A stretch of DNA of 64,000 nt from Canna indica (GCA_034359265.1 CP136890.1:42134501-42198500), one strand, 5' to 3'. Positions 22,967 through 33,564 are shown, numbered from the stretch's first letter. Translations and numbers: made by a program. The notes: a model not told the origin generated them from the sequence alone.

Positions 22967-23780
22967 ATGTCGGGCGATCAAAGTTGGATGTATCGACGAA
23001 TTCATCGTGGAGCTATAACGGACGAATTTCGAGTAGGCATAACTTACTTCTTAAATTTCGCCTACTAGAATGAAAAATTCATTAGTGGTGATAAAATCCG
23101 ATGTCTGTGCCGGAAATGTTCGAACATAAGATTTTTGGACTGAGAAACTGTCACACTGCATCTGTATACAAAAGGATTCACAGCAAGATATTTTGTATAG
23201 AATTATCACAGGGAGTCACGTCAAGTCGGGACGTCGAGCAATCCTGTTGTCCAAACTCATGGTGAATCTTCTTCTGCTGATGTTTATTCTTCCAATCCAC
23301 CTAATCCTTATAGAACAATGATTCTGGATAGTATTGGAGGACAATTCCATTTAAATGATAATATTGAGTCAGTTACTGAGACGGTAGTACCACCAGATAC
23401 TACGATAGTTGAAGTCACTAAAGAACAACCTGAGATATTATATGCAGTATTCATCTCGAAAGAAAGACATGGCAGATTGGCGTGTAGTCTGTAAGACTAA
23501 AGCCAGAGGAAAAATTGACCCAATAGTTGGAGATAATGAGCCAGCATATGACTTCTATCAAGAAGAGGATCCTTCCGAAGTGGAACGAGTTAGTCCAATA
23601 CTCGAGGATGATGACACAGAGTTAGTTCAATTGGAAATAGAATACGTTGGTGAGAACGATAATGAAGTTGAGGAAGGACTGAATGAAGATGAGGCAGATG
23701 AAGAAGAATTTCAAGATTTAGATACAGAAGAACAGGAAGAAAAGTATTACACGGATGATGATAATGACGATGATGAATAA
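22967..23780 (+). pseudogene. CACTA 1 TNP2-type transposase remnant (N- and C-terminal pieces)
   Basis: ATG 22967 starts MSGDQSWMYR, the N-terminal transposase-associated domain also seen at 58774 (SWMYRRLDRG). It has stops at the start of the cysteine-rich part and continues to the VVPPDTT segment near 23385. From about 23460 the sequence jumps to a piece absent from CACTA 2: WRVVCKTKARGKI, DNEPAYDFYQEED and a long acidic tail (to TAA 23778-23780), which I recognise as the usual TNP2 C-terminus. The catalytic core between them (about 600 codons in CACTA 2) is deleted. Nonfunctional. Confidence 0.8.
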
Positions 23781-23857
23781 TTGTAAATGTGAAGTATATA
23801 TTCAATTATTAAATATATCTATTATATATAATCTAATTATATTAAATTTTTACAGCT

Positions 23858-24588
23858 ATGCTTCGAGATATCAGTTCTCCAGGAGGCATTCCTCGTAGGA
23901 CCCCCCGACGATTACCACCCGCCCCACCTGTACCCACTGACCCTTCATCTTCCACCACCATCCCCCCACCTACGGCCACCATCCCCCCACCTGGTCCGGC
24001 CACCATTCCCCGGAAGACTGTGATCGAGCGTGGAGGGACACCGGAGGAGTAGGAAACTTATTCGAGGACTATGATCGAGCACGGAGGGACACCGGAGGAG
24101 TTCGACGCAGGAGCTTGGGTGGAGGCAGCAGGTGGCTGCGAGCACGGCCGTGTTATGGCTTTGCGGATAGTGGCCATGCATGCGCCGTGCTCGGGCCTCT
24201 TGGGGCACCGACCCCTCCGACTGCGGGTGAGCGGCCCTCGTCATCCCGAGCGCAGGACCAGTGCCGGATAGCGGCCATGGAGTTGGAGCTCACCCAATAG
24301 AGACAGGCGATGGAGGAGCAGAGGCATGCGATAGAGGAGAGGATGCAGGAGCAGAGGCACAAGATAGAGGAGAGGATGCAGGAGCAGAGGCTGATGATGG
24401 AGGAGCAGATGCAGGAGCAGAGACGGTCGAATGATGAGTTGAGACAGACGATCCAGAACATGCAGACACTCCTCACTCAGATTGCATCTCAGTCCAGCCT
24501 TCTACCTATGATGTCGCAGCCGTCGTCCTCCTCGCCGACCCAATCGTTGTCGACTCCACCGCCTCCACCGCCGCCACCGTTGTCGTGA
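23858..24588 (+). pseudogene. CACTA 1 second-gene (TNP1-like) remnant with coiled coil
   Basis: Begins with a proline-rich N-terminus (RTPRRLPPAPPVP), then RGGTPEE and WVEAAGG, matching the C-terminal exon of CACTA 2 (61638-62060), with stops at 24050 and 24298. The 24310-24588 frame encodes a heptad-rich coiled coil built from a 30-bp tandem repeat (EERMQEQRH and variants), then a Ser/Pro-rich end. The Transposase_24-like core is missing. TNP1-type proteins bind subterminal repeats in En/Spm elements. Confidence 0.7.
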
Positions 24589-25695
24589 GATGTTGATTAC
24601 TTGTATTTTGTTTATATTTTGATACTTGATATAGATGATATTTTCATACTTGGATATATTTTGATACTTGGATATATAGATGATATTTTGATAATTGTTT
24701 GCCTCCGGTATGAGGCTGAGATTGATGATATTTATGTAAAACTTGTATGTTTGGTTTCAAATGCATGTGTATGATGTTTTATGATTGTGATATGTGATTG
24801 AAAATAGGTTGTAGTAGATATATCATTGTATACAGGAATTTAAAATTTTTTTAGTTTTTTCAGTTACAGGATAACATCTATAGCTACGGTTTACCCTCGG
24901 TTAATCGTCACTAAGCCGTGGCTGAAAGCCTATCGTAAATGGCTGATGGCCTCGGCAGGACCAAATATCACGGTTGCTAATAGTATCACCAACGGGACGG
25001 AGCCGGCTGTCACTGATGATTTTAAATCAGCGACAGTCCACGAGGCTGTCGTGGATGATTATGTGTGACAGCCATGTGCGGCCGTCACAAAACATCAGCG
25101 TCGGTTTTTTGCCATGGTTGTCGCCGTCCGTGATGTGCATCACCGACGATTCAGCCACGGTATCAGCCGTCGCTGATGACCACAATTCTAGCAGTGCAGT
25201 TGCAAGTTGAAGACGAGAAGACGGTGGAAAGAAGCTTGGGTCAATTTCTCTTTCATTAGCTCTTTCCTAAAGTTTGTAATTTGTTAAAACTTGTTTTCTT
25301 GTTAAGATAGCTTGCTAGGTGTGCTAGGAAACACTTAGGGTATACTTTGTAGAGTTGTGTTTTGCCTAGGTGAATAGGATTGAGGTTTTCTCCAAGTGTG
25401 GGAGAAGGGTGTCCTCAAGTGTATTCAAAGGAAAACATAATTTCTATAAAGTAGTGTTTAGAAATCCTTGGTAAGGAGCCAAGGTAATGGAGTAGGCAGT
25501 TGGCCGAACCACTATAAATTGCTTTGTTTGCATTGCTCTTTACTTGATTTTATCATTATGATTGAATTGTGATCATATCATTCATTAAAGAACAATCCCA
25601 TTAAGCTAAGACAAAATTAAGTTAAAAGAAATTGCAAAAGGGGATTGGCACTATTCAACCCCCCCTTCTAGTGTCAAGGTCCATCCGAAACTATT

Positions 25696-26350
25696 TGCTT
25701 GGAAACATCTACACCACCACTTACCTACCAACTGAAGACTTCTTCATCTCAGTACTCTCACTTCTGACCCTTGCACGCTATGCTCAAACCACCCCGAAAC
25801 AACCCAACACGTATTTTTTGAGTACCCCTTCGCAACCAATGTGTGGAACCTTGTAACCGCTAAAAGCGGGATTCCTCTCTTTAACTGTTCTTCCTGGGGT
25901 ACCGGTGCTTGGTTGACTTGTTCCTCCCTCATTCAAGGGTTGAGATGTTCAAGCTGGCCATCATCGCTAACTCCTGTTGGTTCATCTAGTACGCTAGAAA
26001 TAGATTGCAGCACAAGGTCTGGCAGCCTACCCCCTCTAGTCTTACTACCATGACTTTGGTGTTTACCAATGATTATTTTACTACTTGAGGGGACCGCAAA
26101 TCACAATAAATCTTTAATTAAATGTATTCCACCAAACCCGAGCTTTCTCAAAATCAATTGTGACACCTCTTTGGCCGCTGATACAAGAGGTACGGGCTTT
26201 GTGGTTCGCAACAACTCAGGATTTTGCCTAACTATTTTTGGTGCGTCGGCTTCCGTGTCCAGTGTGCTTCACCTGGAAGCAACTGCCGTAAAGAGGGTGC
26301 TATTGTTTGCATCTGAACATTCACTACCTAATTTTGTTGTGGAATTTTAC
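25696..26350 (+). pseudogene. LINE ORF2 C-terminus: zinc-binding RVT domain and RNase H
   Basis: Continues the LINE after the Sirevirus. AWKHLHHHLPTN, then CSNHPETTQHVF (about 25785-25820), is the zinc-binding RT-associated domain whose beginning (SSPPKVKLF) lies at about 13636-13658. At 26140-26345, INCDTSLAADTRGTGFV and HLEATAV are RNase H-like (RVT_3 type) motifs, ending at TAA near 26351. Frames are broken between the two domains. Confidence 0.78.
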
Positions 26351-26488
26351 TAAAAAGTATTGATAGATGTACTTAACAAATCGACATATGCGTCGTGGTT
26401 CATCTCCTCCATTGTTGATGACATCTTTTTTCTCAAGAGCACCTGCAACGTCGTTAGTTTTGTTTTTTATTTTAGAGACGATAACAAA

Positions 26489-26817
26489 CACTACTAAAAA
26501 ACTGGTCATCTGCGATGGACAAAGCCGTCGCAAATGATCGCAAACAGCCATCTGCGACAGTCGCAAGCGGTCGCAGATGTAAATCATAAAAGAAGTAGTC
26601 GCTGATGTGTTGCGACCAAAACTGCCGCGATCGCAAGTAAAAACTTACTGCGACCGTTCTGTGACGATAACAAGTCATTGCAGAATGTGGTCGTGTGACA
26701 TCTGTGACGTACATAAGCTATCATACTTTATATCAGCGATGGCATTGCGATCGCAGTTGCCATCGTAAAATGTAGATCTGCGACAGCACTGCGACCGCGT
26801 ATGTGGTTGCAAAATTG
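26489..26817. repeat. CACTA 3 terminal and subterminal repeat region
   Basis: Short motifs built on TGCGAC/GTCGCA on both strands, about a dozen in 330 bp. This is the architecture bound by CACTA transposase. The motif differs from those of CACTA 1 (AGCCACGG) and CACTA 2 (CAGCAACGGC). Confidence 0.8.
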
Positions 26818-26820
26818 GTC

Positions 26821-26920
26821 ATAAATAAGCCCTTAGATTGAAGTTGCAGGACACACTCGACTAACGAGAAGTTCTACTCTTCCTTTTGTAATATTTCCAC
26901 TTTGATATAATATTTCCTTC
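26821..26920 (+). repeat. pararetrovirus terminal repeat, left copy
   Basis: ATAAATAAGCCC to ATTTCCTTC, 100 bp, one mismatch to 33556-33655 (TTTGATA versus CTCTGATA context). It begins at the TATA box, so it covers the region where pregenomic RNA starts and ends. Confidence 0.9.
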
Positions 26921-26991
26921 TCTCATTTCACCTCCGCGTCTATTGAGGCTAGTAGTTGATTTGAGATTCCGCTGCTGTTTGATTATTACCT

Positions 26992-27003
26992 TGGTATCAG
27001 AGC
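26992..27003 (+). promoter_or_regulatory. pararetrovirus minus-strand primer site
   Basis: TGGTATCAGAGC, complementary to initiator tRNA-Met, 71 bp after the left repeat. By convention this is position 1 of a caulimovirid genome. Confidence 0.92.
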
Positions 27004-27020
27004 TAAGTTTCATTCACTTT

Positions 27021-27026
27021 CAGGTA
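27021..27026 (+). promoter_or_regulatory. candidate splice donor in viral leader
   Basis: CAG|GTATTC, 18 bp after the primer site. The leader from 26821 to 27023 contains no ATG, so a message spliced from here to 32892 would have the ORF4 ATG as its first start codon. Inference only. Confidence 0.35.
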
Positions 27027-27168
27027 TTCTTCTCTAAAGCTGAGTAAATAATTTCATTATTCTAGTTTGTAAGAAAAGCTTGTTATTATCATACTGGACG
27101 ATTGATTCGAAAACTTAAGGCCAAAGTATTTAGGAGACGTGAACTTAGAATAGGCGATAAAGAGGGAA

Positions 27169-27332
27169 AAGTACTCAAGAGGAGGAAAAGTATCACTACG
27201 TTCGTAATTCTAAGAAGGCACCTAAATGGATGGCCGAAAAGTTTGAAAAATCAATTAAAGGCCTGACATAACACAGCTAAAACTACAAATCTAGAACAAC
27301 TTAACTCAGCAGAGTTGAACAGCTTCATATGA
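27169..27332 (+). pseudogene. pararetrovirus ORF1 remnant
   Basis: Coding-like stretch (SKKAPKWMAEKFEKS, about 27202-27250) is followed by TAA, then in a shifted frame TTNLEQLNSAELNSF ending in TGA 27330-27332, which overlaps the next ATG as ATGA. The overlap indicates the true end of a first ORF. Most of it upstream is missing or decayed, and a stop closes the frame at about 27160. A badnavirus/tungrovirus ORF1 is normally longer. Confidence 0.5.
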
Positions 27333-27730
27333 GCGACTGGCGACTTACAGCCAACAGCTTTACTTATCAAGAAGCTTTAAAGGCTACTGAGTCTTTGGGG
27401 CAACCTGCAGAAGGTTTTATAAAACCAGCAGAGGTAACTCAGAAACTATCCCAGACACTATTCAAACAGCTGAATACCCTAATTCAGCTAACAGTAAAGA
27501 TCAAGGAAGATCTTGAGGATCTAAAACTCACAGTACAAAAACTTGAAGCAGCCAAAGCAGTAGCATCACCGGACGACCTAGTTGTTTCAATAAATAACTT
27601 ACAAAAGGACTTACAAAAATTGAGCCTAAAGGAGCCAAACGAACCTAAAGTCCCAAGAACTTCTCGAAAAATCTACGTATTCAAGAATCCAAGGGATATA
27701 TTTAACGCTGAGAAAAGGAAGGCAGCATGA
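27329..27730 (+). CDS. pararetrovirus ORF2 protein (small virion-associated type)
   Basis: Open 133-codon frame, ATG in an ATGA overlap with ORF1 and TGA in an ATGA overlap with ORF3. The middle (about residues 45-105) is a predicted coiled coil (KIKEDLEDLKLTVQKLEAAK), followed by a basic C-terminus (TSRKIYVFKNPRD). Size, coiled coil, basic tail and position match the ORF2 product of badnaviruses and tungroviruses, a nucleic-acid-binding virion-associated protein. No break is seen. Confidence 0.8.
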   Translation: MSDWRLTANSFTYQEALKATESLGQPAEGFIKPAEVTQKLSQTLFKQLNTLIQLTVKIKEDLEDLKLTVQKLEAAKAVASPDDLVVSINNLQKDLQKLSLKEPNEPKVPRTSRKIYVFKNPRDIFNAEKRKAA

Positions 27731-30700
27731 GTATCTCACGCACTGAGACAGTAGCACCAAGACCTTCAATCTCAGGCAGAGAAACCAGCTTACAACCCAC
27801 TATAGAAGACCAGATAAGAGGCTATAGATTAAGAAGCCGACTAAGACACGAAGCACAGAGATTGTCAAGAGGCGGCCAGATATTCAGAAGGAGCCTTGAA
27901 TCCCAGTTAAATCCAGAGGCAGAGTTGAGTATTTCTCAACAAAGAAGAGCCCAACAAGTGCCTGCAGAAACTTTGTATCAAGCAGGATGGGCAGAGCGAA
28001 ACCATAGGGTGTACCAACATTATTCAGATGAAAGAGTGCTGGTAACTGAAGGATCCCAGATTGAACTACCGTTTATAATGGACCAAAGCTTCGACCACCT
28101 CATCCAAGCAGGCCTACAGCACCTCCACATCAGTATGATTATGATCAGACTCCATACCCTGCATAGGAGAAGTGCAGGGGTAAACGCACTGGTATTACTT
28201 AGGGATACCAGGTGGAGAGATGATCGAGCAATAATAAAATCGATGGAGATGGACCTAACAAATGGTACGCAACTAGCATACACAGCTCCAGATATGACCA
28301 TGAGTATCCATGACTTCAGGGATCACATACAACTTGTACTACAGACCCATGGTTATGAAGGATGGCAAAGTGGGGAGAGCAACCTATTACTCTCCAGATC
28401 GTTGATCGGAAGATTATCAAACACAAGTCACACCAACTTTCGATATAACGTACAACACGTGGCAGATCACCTGGCTAGCCGAGGAGTTAGAGCTATCCGG
28501 GGACAATTACATACAATTGCCAGCCTGCAGGGCAGGCAATGGATAATTAGACCCGCAGCAACGGTTGCAGTACAAAACCCCCAAATGGCAAGGTTCAGAT
28601 CAAGATCTGATGGATCGGTCTCTGTCCGATTCATCAACTACACACAACCAAGACCAACCACAGAGATCACCGTGGGTGACCTCGATGAAGAACTAATTGA
28701 GGGAGAAGTAGCCCTCATGATGACTTGTGAATGGGATGAGTCAAATGATGATGACTCTGACGATGACATGAAAATAATCCAGCATCTCTTAGCCATCCAA
28801 ACTATCTCAGACAACGAGTCTTCCCCTCCGATATGGGATGACTCGGAGGATGACAGCAATGAATGGGTAAACCCATTCGCAGAAGATGGTGGGGAGAGAC
28901 CCTCAAAAATCACGGAATCTGTTTATACTGCAAATATGGATTACCCCATGATAAAACAGATATCTGAGAAGATGGAATCAGCATTCTCCACAGCGGAATC
29001 CTCATTAACTAGACCAACAGAGCCTATAATGGGACCAGCCATGTACCCGCCAAGTACAAGACAACCAGTCCAAATGAGCATCCCGAACATTCAGACGCGC
29101 ATCAACAACCTAAAAGGGGGATATGCGCAACAGCATAATGAAAGATTTAATCTACCCTCAGCACAAGCTGGACAGGGAGCAATACTAGTACTGCCAGAAG
29201 ACATTGGGCAGTATAGTGATGTAATCTCCCGATGGGAATCAATCACACTTAACCTCATAAATGAGAGGAATTGGGCTGACAATAAGACCAAAGTGGGGTA
29301 CATTGAGAACTTATTAGGGGAAACCGAAAAGAAGACATGGATACAGTGGAGGATGGTGTTTCCCACGGAGCATGAGGAACTTATAAATATTGCAGATGAT
29401 CCTCAAAATGTACTTTCCCAAATAAGGAGGATGTTCCTCCTAGAAGACCCGATCACGGACTCAACTGAAGAACAAGACAGAGCGTACAATGATTTGGAAC
29501 GCTTGTCCTGCCAGAACATGAAAGACCTATTCAGTTATTTGAACGACTACAAGGTCCTAGTAGCTAAGTCAGGAAGAATGTATATCTCCCCAGAGCTATC
29601 AGATAAGATCTTCAGAAAAATGCCACCTCTAATTGGAAAGGAGCTGGAGAGAGCCTATGCTGAAAAACACCCCGGAAATACTTTAGGCGTCTTCCCACGC
29701 ATTCACTTCGCCTACCAGTACCTAGCAGAGCAATGTAAACGAGCGGCGCTACAAAGAAGCCTTAAAGATTTGACTTTTTGCAGCAAAATACCCATACCAG
29801 GATATTATCAAAAAAATAAGAAGTATGGCCTCAGAAAGGCCAAAACGTATAAGGGCAAGCCGCATGAAACTCACATCAGAGTTTTCAGAAGAAGGCACGC
29901 AGACAAAGTAAGAAAATGTAAGGGCTTTATCTGCGGCGAAGAAGGGCACTTCACGAAAGATTGCAGGAGGAAGCAGGGTAATATAGCAAGAGCTGCTATA
30001 GTAGAAAACCTTGACCTCTCCGACAACTGGGATATCCTATCGGTAGAACAGGATGAACCAGACAGTGAAGCCATCTGCTCCTTCTCAGAAGGGGAGACAG
30101 GGATGGCAAATCTACTATCTGCCAAAGAGCTACCATATGAAACAGTCTTAATGCTGTCCGAAGAAATTCAAACAAATACATGGAGGAAACAGGTAAGCCT
30201 CATTCCTTCCATGACAGACTGCACCCACATATGGGAAGATAACAGCCTAGTTCTAAAACGCCGTGAAAAGTGTACAATATGCAAGGAACAAACAAATCCT
30301 AAAATGAGGGCGCACTGCACGACGTGCTTGATGACAGTATGCCCTATGTGTTCAAGATTCAGCCTAGGAAGGAGACTCAGTATTCAAAAAACAAACCTCC
30401 CCCCCTACGACAACAAAGATGCATTAATAAGCGAGCTGATAGAGTACACGAAGTATCTCCTTATAGAAAACCAAAGGCTGAAGGAGATAATTCAGAATCA
30501 TGAGCTAAAACAGGAAATGACAGAATTAGAAGAAATGGCCAAGAAAAAAGGAAAGGCCATAGCCGAAGAAGATGAGGATAAAAGCCTGTATGAGGAACAG
30601 GAGAAGGGCATCCATTTCAGAGAAACAACGAATAAACTCTCAGATGAAGAACCAGAAACATCTCAAACAATGGTACCAGACCCAAGGAGAGGACGTAGGA

Positions 30701-32799
30701 TCCTCAACAGGCTATATAATATAGAGTTGCAAATAGAAATTCCTGGAGTGAAAAATTTCAAAATAAAAGCAATTCTAGACACCGGTGCCATAGTATGTTG
30801 TATAAACCAGGAAGTTGTACCCCAAGAAGCACTAGAACCCAGTGCTTATCCTATCCAAATCAACGGGGTAAATTCACAACAAATAGCCAACCTCAAACTA
30901 AAGAATGGGCAGATGTCCATTGAAGAAAACAGGTTCAGAATCCCCTTCACGTATGCCTTCCCAATGGGAAAGAAAGAAGGTATACAAATGCTAATCGGAT
31001 GCAACTTTATCCGAGCTATGCAGGGAGGGTTAAGGATAGAAGGCCAAATGGTGACATTCTACAAAAATGTCACAACAATCACAACAAGGGTAGATGCAGA
31101 AGTAGCATCTAAAGCAGATCTAGAGGAATTAGACCTAAGTGAGCTGGAGTACATCGAAGTCCGAGAAGCAGTAGCTTATAATTGTGGAGAAGAATCACCA
31201 TGGTTTAAACAAAGGTTTAACCCACTAATAACAAAGCTGAAGAAGCAAGGGTACATAGGAGACGACCCGGTAAAACACTGGACAAAAAATCAGGTGACGT
31301 GCAAAATTGAGATCATTAACCCAGATCTCACGATCCAGGACAAACCGTTAAAGCATGTTACTCCTGCAATGAAAGAGCAATTTGACAGACACGTGCAAGC
31401 ACTCCTTAAAATTGGTGTCATCAGACCAAGCTCAAGCAGGCACAGAACCATGGCTATAATGGTCAATTCGGGAACAACTATAGACCCGATAACCAAGAAG
31501 GAGGTAAAAGGAAAAGAGAGAATGGTTTTTAATTACCGAACTCTCAACGATAATACGCACAAAGACCAGTATAGCCTACCAGGCATCAACATGATCCTCA
31601 AAAGGATAGGGAACAACAGGATATTCTCAAAGTTTGATCTGAAGAGCGGCTTCCACCAAGTCGCTATGGATCCAGAGTCGGTACCATGGACAACGTTCGT
31701 AGTACCAGGCGGTTTTTATGAATGGCTCGTCATGCCATTCGGGCTTTAAAATGCGCCAGCAATATTCCAGAGAAAAATGGATAACTGCTTCTGAGGCACG
31801 GAAAACTTTATAGCAGTATACATTGACGACATCGTCATATTCTCTAAAGATGAAAATGAGCACGCACAACACTTGGAGAAAATGTTGAGCATCTGTGAGA
31901 AGCAGGGACTGGTACTCTCCCCAACCAAAATAAAGATCACAGTTAAGGAAATCGAATTCCTAGGGGCAGTAATAGGTAACTAGAAAATCAAATTACAGCC
32001 CCACATAATCAAGAAGATCATCAGCTTTGAGGATGAAAAATTGAACGAAAAGGCAGGGCTTCGCGCCTGGCTGGGCATCCTCAACTACGCAAGGGCGTAC
32101 ATCCCAAATTTGGGAACTCTACTAGGGCCACTCTACTCAAAGACTAGCCCGCACGGAAATAAAAGGTTAAAAGCATCAGACTACGAACTGATTAAGAACA
32201 TAAAGAGAATGGTCCAAAAATTGCCAGACTTAGAATTACCACCCCCGGGGTCATACATTATACTCGAGACAGACGGTTGCATGGAAGGATGGGGAGGTGT
32301 GTGTAAATGGAAACACAACAAAAATGACCCAAGATCCACTGAACGAGTCTGTGCTTACGCGAGTGGAAAATTTCCCATAATAAAGTCCACAATTGACGCC
32401 GAGATTCACGCCTGCATGGAAACACTAAAGGCGCTGAAAATCCACTATCTGGATCAAAAAGAGATTACACTTCGGACTGACTGCCAAGCGATCATCAGCT
32501 TCTACAACAAGTCAGCACAAAACAAGCCATCTAGAGTAAGATGGATAACCTTCGTCGACTACTTAACTGAGACAGGGGTACACATCAATATTGAGCACAT
32601 TGATGGAAAGCAAAACATCCTAGCAGACTCCCTATCAAGACTTACCCTGAACCTGATAACTACCAGAGACTGTGAGCAAATGGACAGCTACTTGACAATG
32701 ATCGAAGAAGCTGTCAAAGAAGTAACCGCCAAACCTCTGAAGGAGGCTGAGGAGCAGCTGGAAAAATCAATCCTTATGATTGCTTCTCAAATTAGCTGA
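27727..32799 (+). pseudogene. pararetrovirus polyprotein with three in-frame stops
   Basis: A single frame of 1691 codons including the stop, without frameshifts. Residues about 100-330: movement-protein region. About 455-710: capsid region. Near 738: CCHC-type knuckle in which the first Cys of CX2C is Gly (GFICGEEGHFTKDC). Near 855-885: CX2CX11CX2CX4CX2C motif. Near 1017: protease DTG. RT runs from about 1220, with FDLKSGFHQVAMDP near 1304 and the YIDD box near 1365. RNase H follows from about 1515 (LETDGCMEGWG). TAA at 31747, TGA at 31792 and TAG at 31981 all fall within RT, so no full-length RT can be made. The final stop is TGA 32797-32799. It would have encoded particle, movement and replication proteins. 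Confidence 0.92.
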
Positions 32800-32871
32800 A
32801 GAAAGAATACAGCGGGAGTGGTGGACCGCTCAACAAAGCCTGCCACACTATAATATTAATTAATCGTCATC

Positions 32872-32891
32872 ATTTTTAGTTATTTTTGCAG
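32872..32891 (+). promoter_or_regulatory. candidate splice acceptor before viral ORF4
   Basis: T-rich tract ending TTTTTGCAG at 32891, four bases before ACCATGG of ORF4, with an ATTAATTA branch-like site at about 32855. Rice tungro virus expresses its ORF4 from a spliced RNA, so the layout is suggestive. Confidence 0.45.
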
Positions 32892-32895
32892 AACC

Positions 32896-33306
32896 ATGGT
32901 GCTGGAAGAGATAAAGGATTTGGTACTAAGCAACAGCATGGCAAGACCACAAACTAAGAAGGACATCTCTACAGCTCAATTCTGGGGAACGCTTTGCGGA
33001 ACTACGGGACTCCAAGAACTCGAACGACTAACCGGTGACCTTCTGTTTACTTACCCCCGGTCACTACAATGGGAGCAGCAAACCAGAGCAAGAGTTGGAA
33101 GGATACGTAAAGACCAAGCTACCAAGGCTTTGGAAGAACTGGAAGCCCTTCTTGCTATGACATACCTACAAAAGGCCCGACTCGAACAATGGGCTAGCAA
33201 GGATAACTGGGCCAGAGATGCCATTGGGCCTGTAAATAACAATATCATGACCCTCGTCCAATGCCATGATGCCCTCGGGCGATACATGCAGAGCCACGAA
33301 TACTAA
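32896..33306 (+). CDS. pararetrovirus ORF4 protein, function unknown
   Basis: Open 136-codon frame after the polyprotein, with a good start context (ACCATGG). I do not recognise a domain. The product looks helical, rich in Leu, Glu and Arg (KALEELEALLAMTYLQK near residues 75-91) with a Trp-containing middle. A separate gene downstream of the polyprotein is unusual for badnaviruses and is known in rice tungro virus and some newer Caulimoviridae genera. Intact reading frame and splice-acceptor-like sequence upstream support it being a real viral gene. Confidence 0.65.
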   Translation: MVLEEIKDLVLSNSMARPQTKKDISTAQFWGTLCGTTGLQELERLTGDLLFTYPRSLQWEQQTRARVGRIRKDQATKALEELEALLAMTYLQKARLEQWASKDNWARDAIGPVNNNIMTLVQCHDALGRYMQSHEY

Positions 33307-33427
33307 AGGACGAGCATCACGTGAATGTTCCAGCTTTCGGCGCCACCTTTTGACCAATACCCCAATAATGATGTTCAATTATTGTACTAGTGTCGGGCGA
33401 TAGATGCCCAAACAGTCCTAAATAGTC

Positions 33428-33564
33428 TTCCCACTTGTAGAAAGTCTTCTTTTAGTGGACGATGGGGCCCACTGAGCGCCAGCACTAAAGATGAGCTTCC
33501 TTGAGAAGGAAGCAACCCTAGTTGAGCTTCCTTAGGGAGGAAGCAACCCGGGGCTATAAATAAG
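33428..33564 (+). promoter_or_regulatory. pararetrovirus pregenomic promoter
   Basis: TATA box CTATAAATAAG at 33554-33564 opens the right terminal repeat. Upstream, a segment GAGCTTCCTT(G)AG(A/G)GGAAGCAACCC-like is duplicated in tandem (about 33490-33520 and 33523-33550), itself containing the dyad CTTCC...GGAAG. Position corresponds to the 35S-type promoter of related viruses. Confidence 0.65.

Larger units (their letters stand above)
21402..25196 (+). mobile_element. CACTA (En/Spm) element 1, deletion derivative
   Basis: Begins CACTACTAGAA and ends TTCTAGCAGTG, flanked by CAG duplications (21399-21401, 25197-25199). The uninterrupted 5' LTR confirms the empty site. Subterminal regions (21420-21700, 24880-25190) carry repeats of AGCCACGG, GCCGTCGCTGAT and relatives on both strands, the expected transposase-binding sites. 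Remnants of both CACTA genes are present (22967-23780, 23858-24588) but the transposase catalytic core is missing, so it would be non-autonomous. Confidence 0.93.
13660..25690 (+). mobile_element. Sirevirus-type Ty1/copia element (copy A)
   Basis: Complete element: 5' LTR 13660-15096, primer site 15099, gag 15154-16113, broken pol to 19856, noncoding 3' interior with several AGGGGGAG tracts, and 3' LTR 20442-25690 enlarged by a CACTA insertion. TSD CTATT on both sides. Domain order protease-integrase-RT-RNase H fixes it as copia. Long LTRs, multiple polypurine tracts and a large Gag suggest Sirevirus. The two LTRs differ at many positions, including loss of a palindrome-containing segment near 20773, so the insertion is not recent. 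Confidence 0.92.
20442..25690 (+). repeat. Sirevirus A 3' LTR, interrupted by CACTA
   Basis: TGTTGGCTTAAGG at 20442 and end at 25690, where the terminal CAACA has mutated to CGAAA. Removing the CACTA insert (21402-25196) and one CAG copy leaves about 1451 bp, matching the 5' LTR. TATA box at 21217-21226 and palindrome array at 20773-21165. Confidence 0.9.
10089..26488 (+). mobile_element. L1-type LINE, split by a Sirevirus
   Basis: Non-LTR retrotransposon with an ORF1 end (to 10525), ORF2 endonuclease and RT (10522-13659) and, beyond the Sirevirus inserted at 13660-25690, the zinc-finger/RNase H end (25696 to about 26350). The target duplication CTATT at 13655-13659 and 25691-25695 joins the halves. 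The 3' end and poly(A) are not seen because a CACTA element starts at 26489. RNase H after the RT is typical of many plant L1 lineages. Confidence 0.88.
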
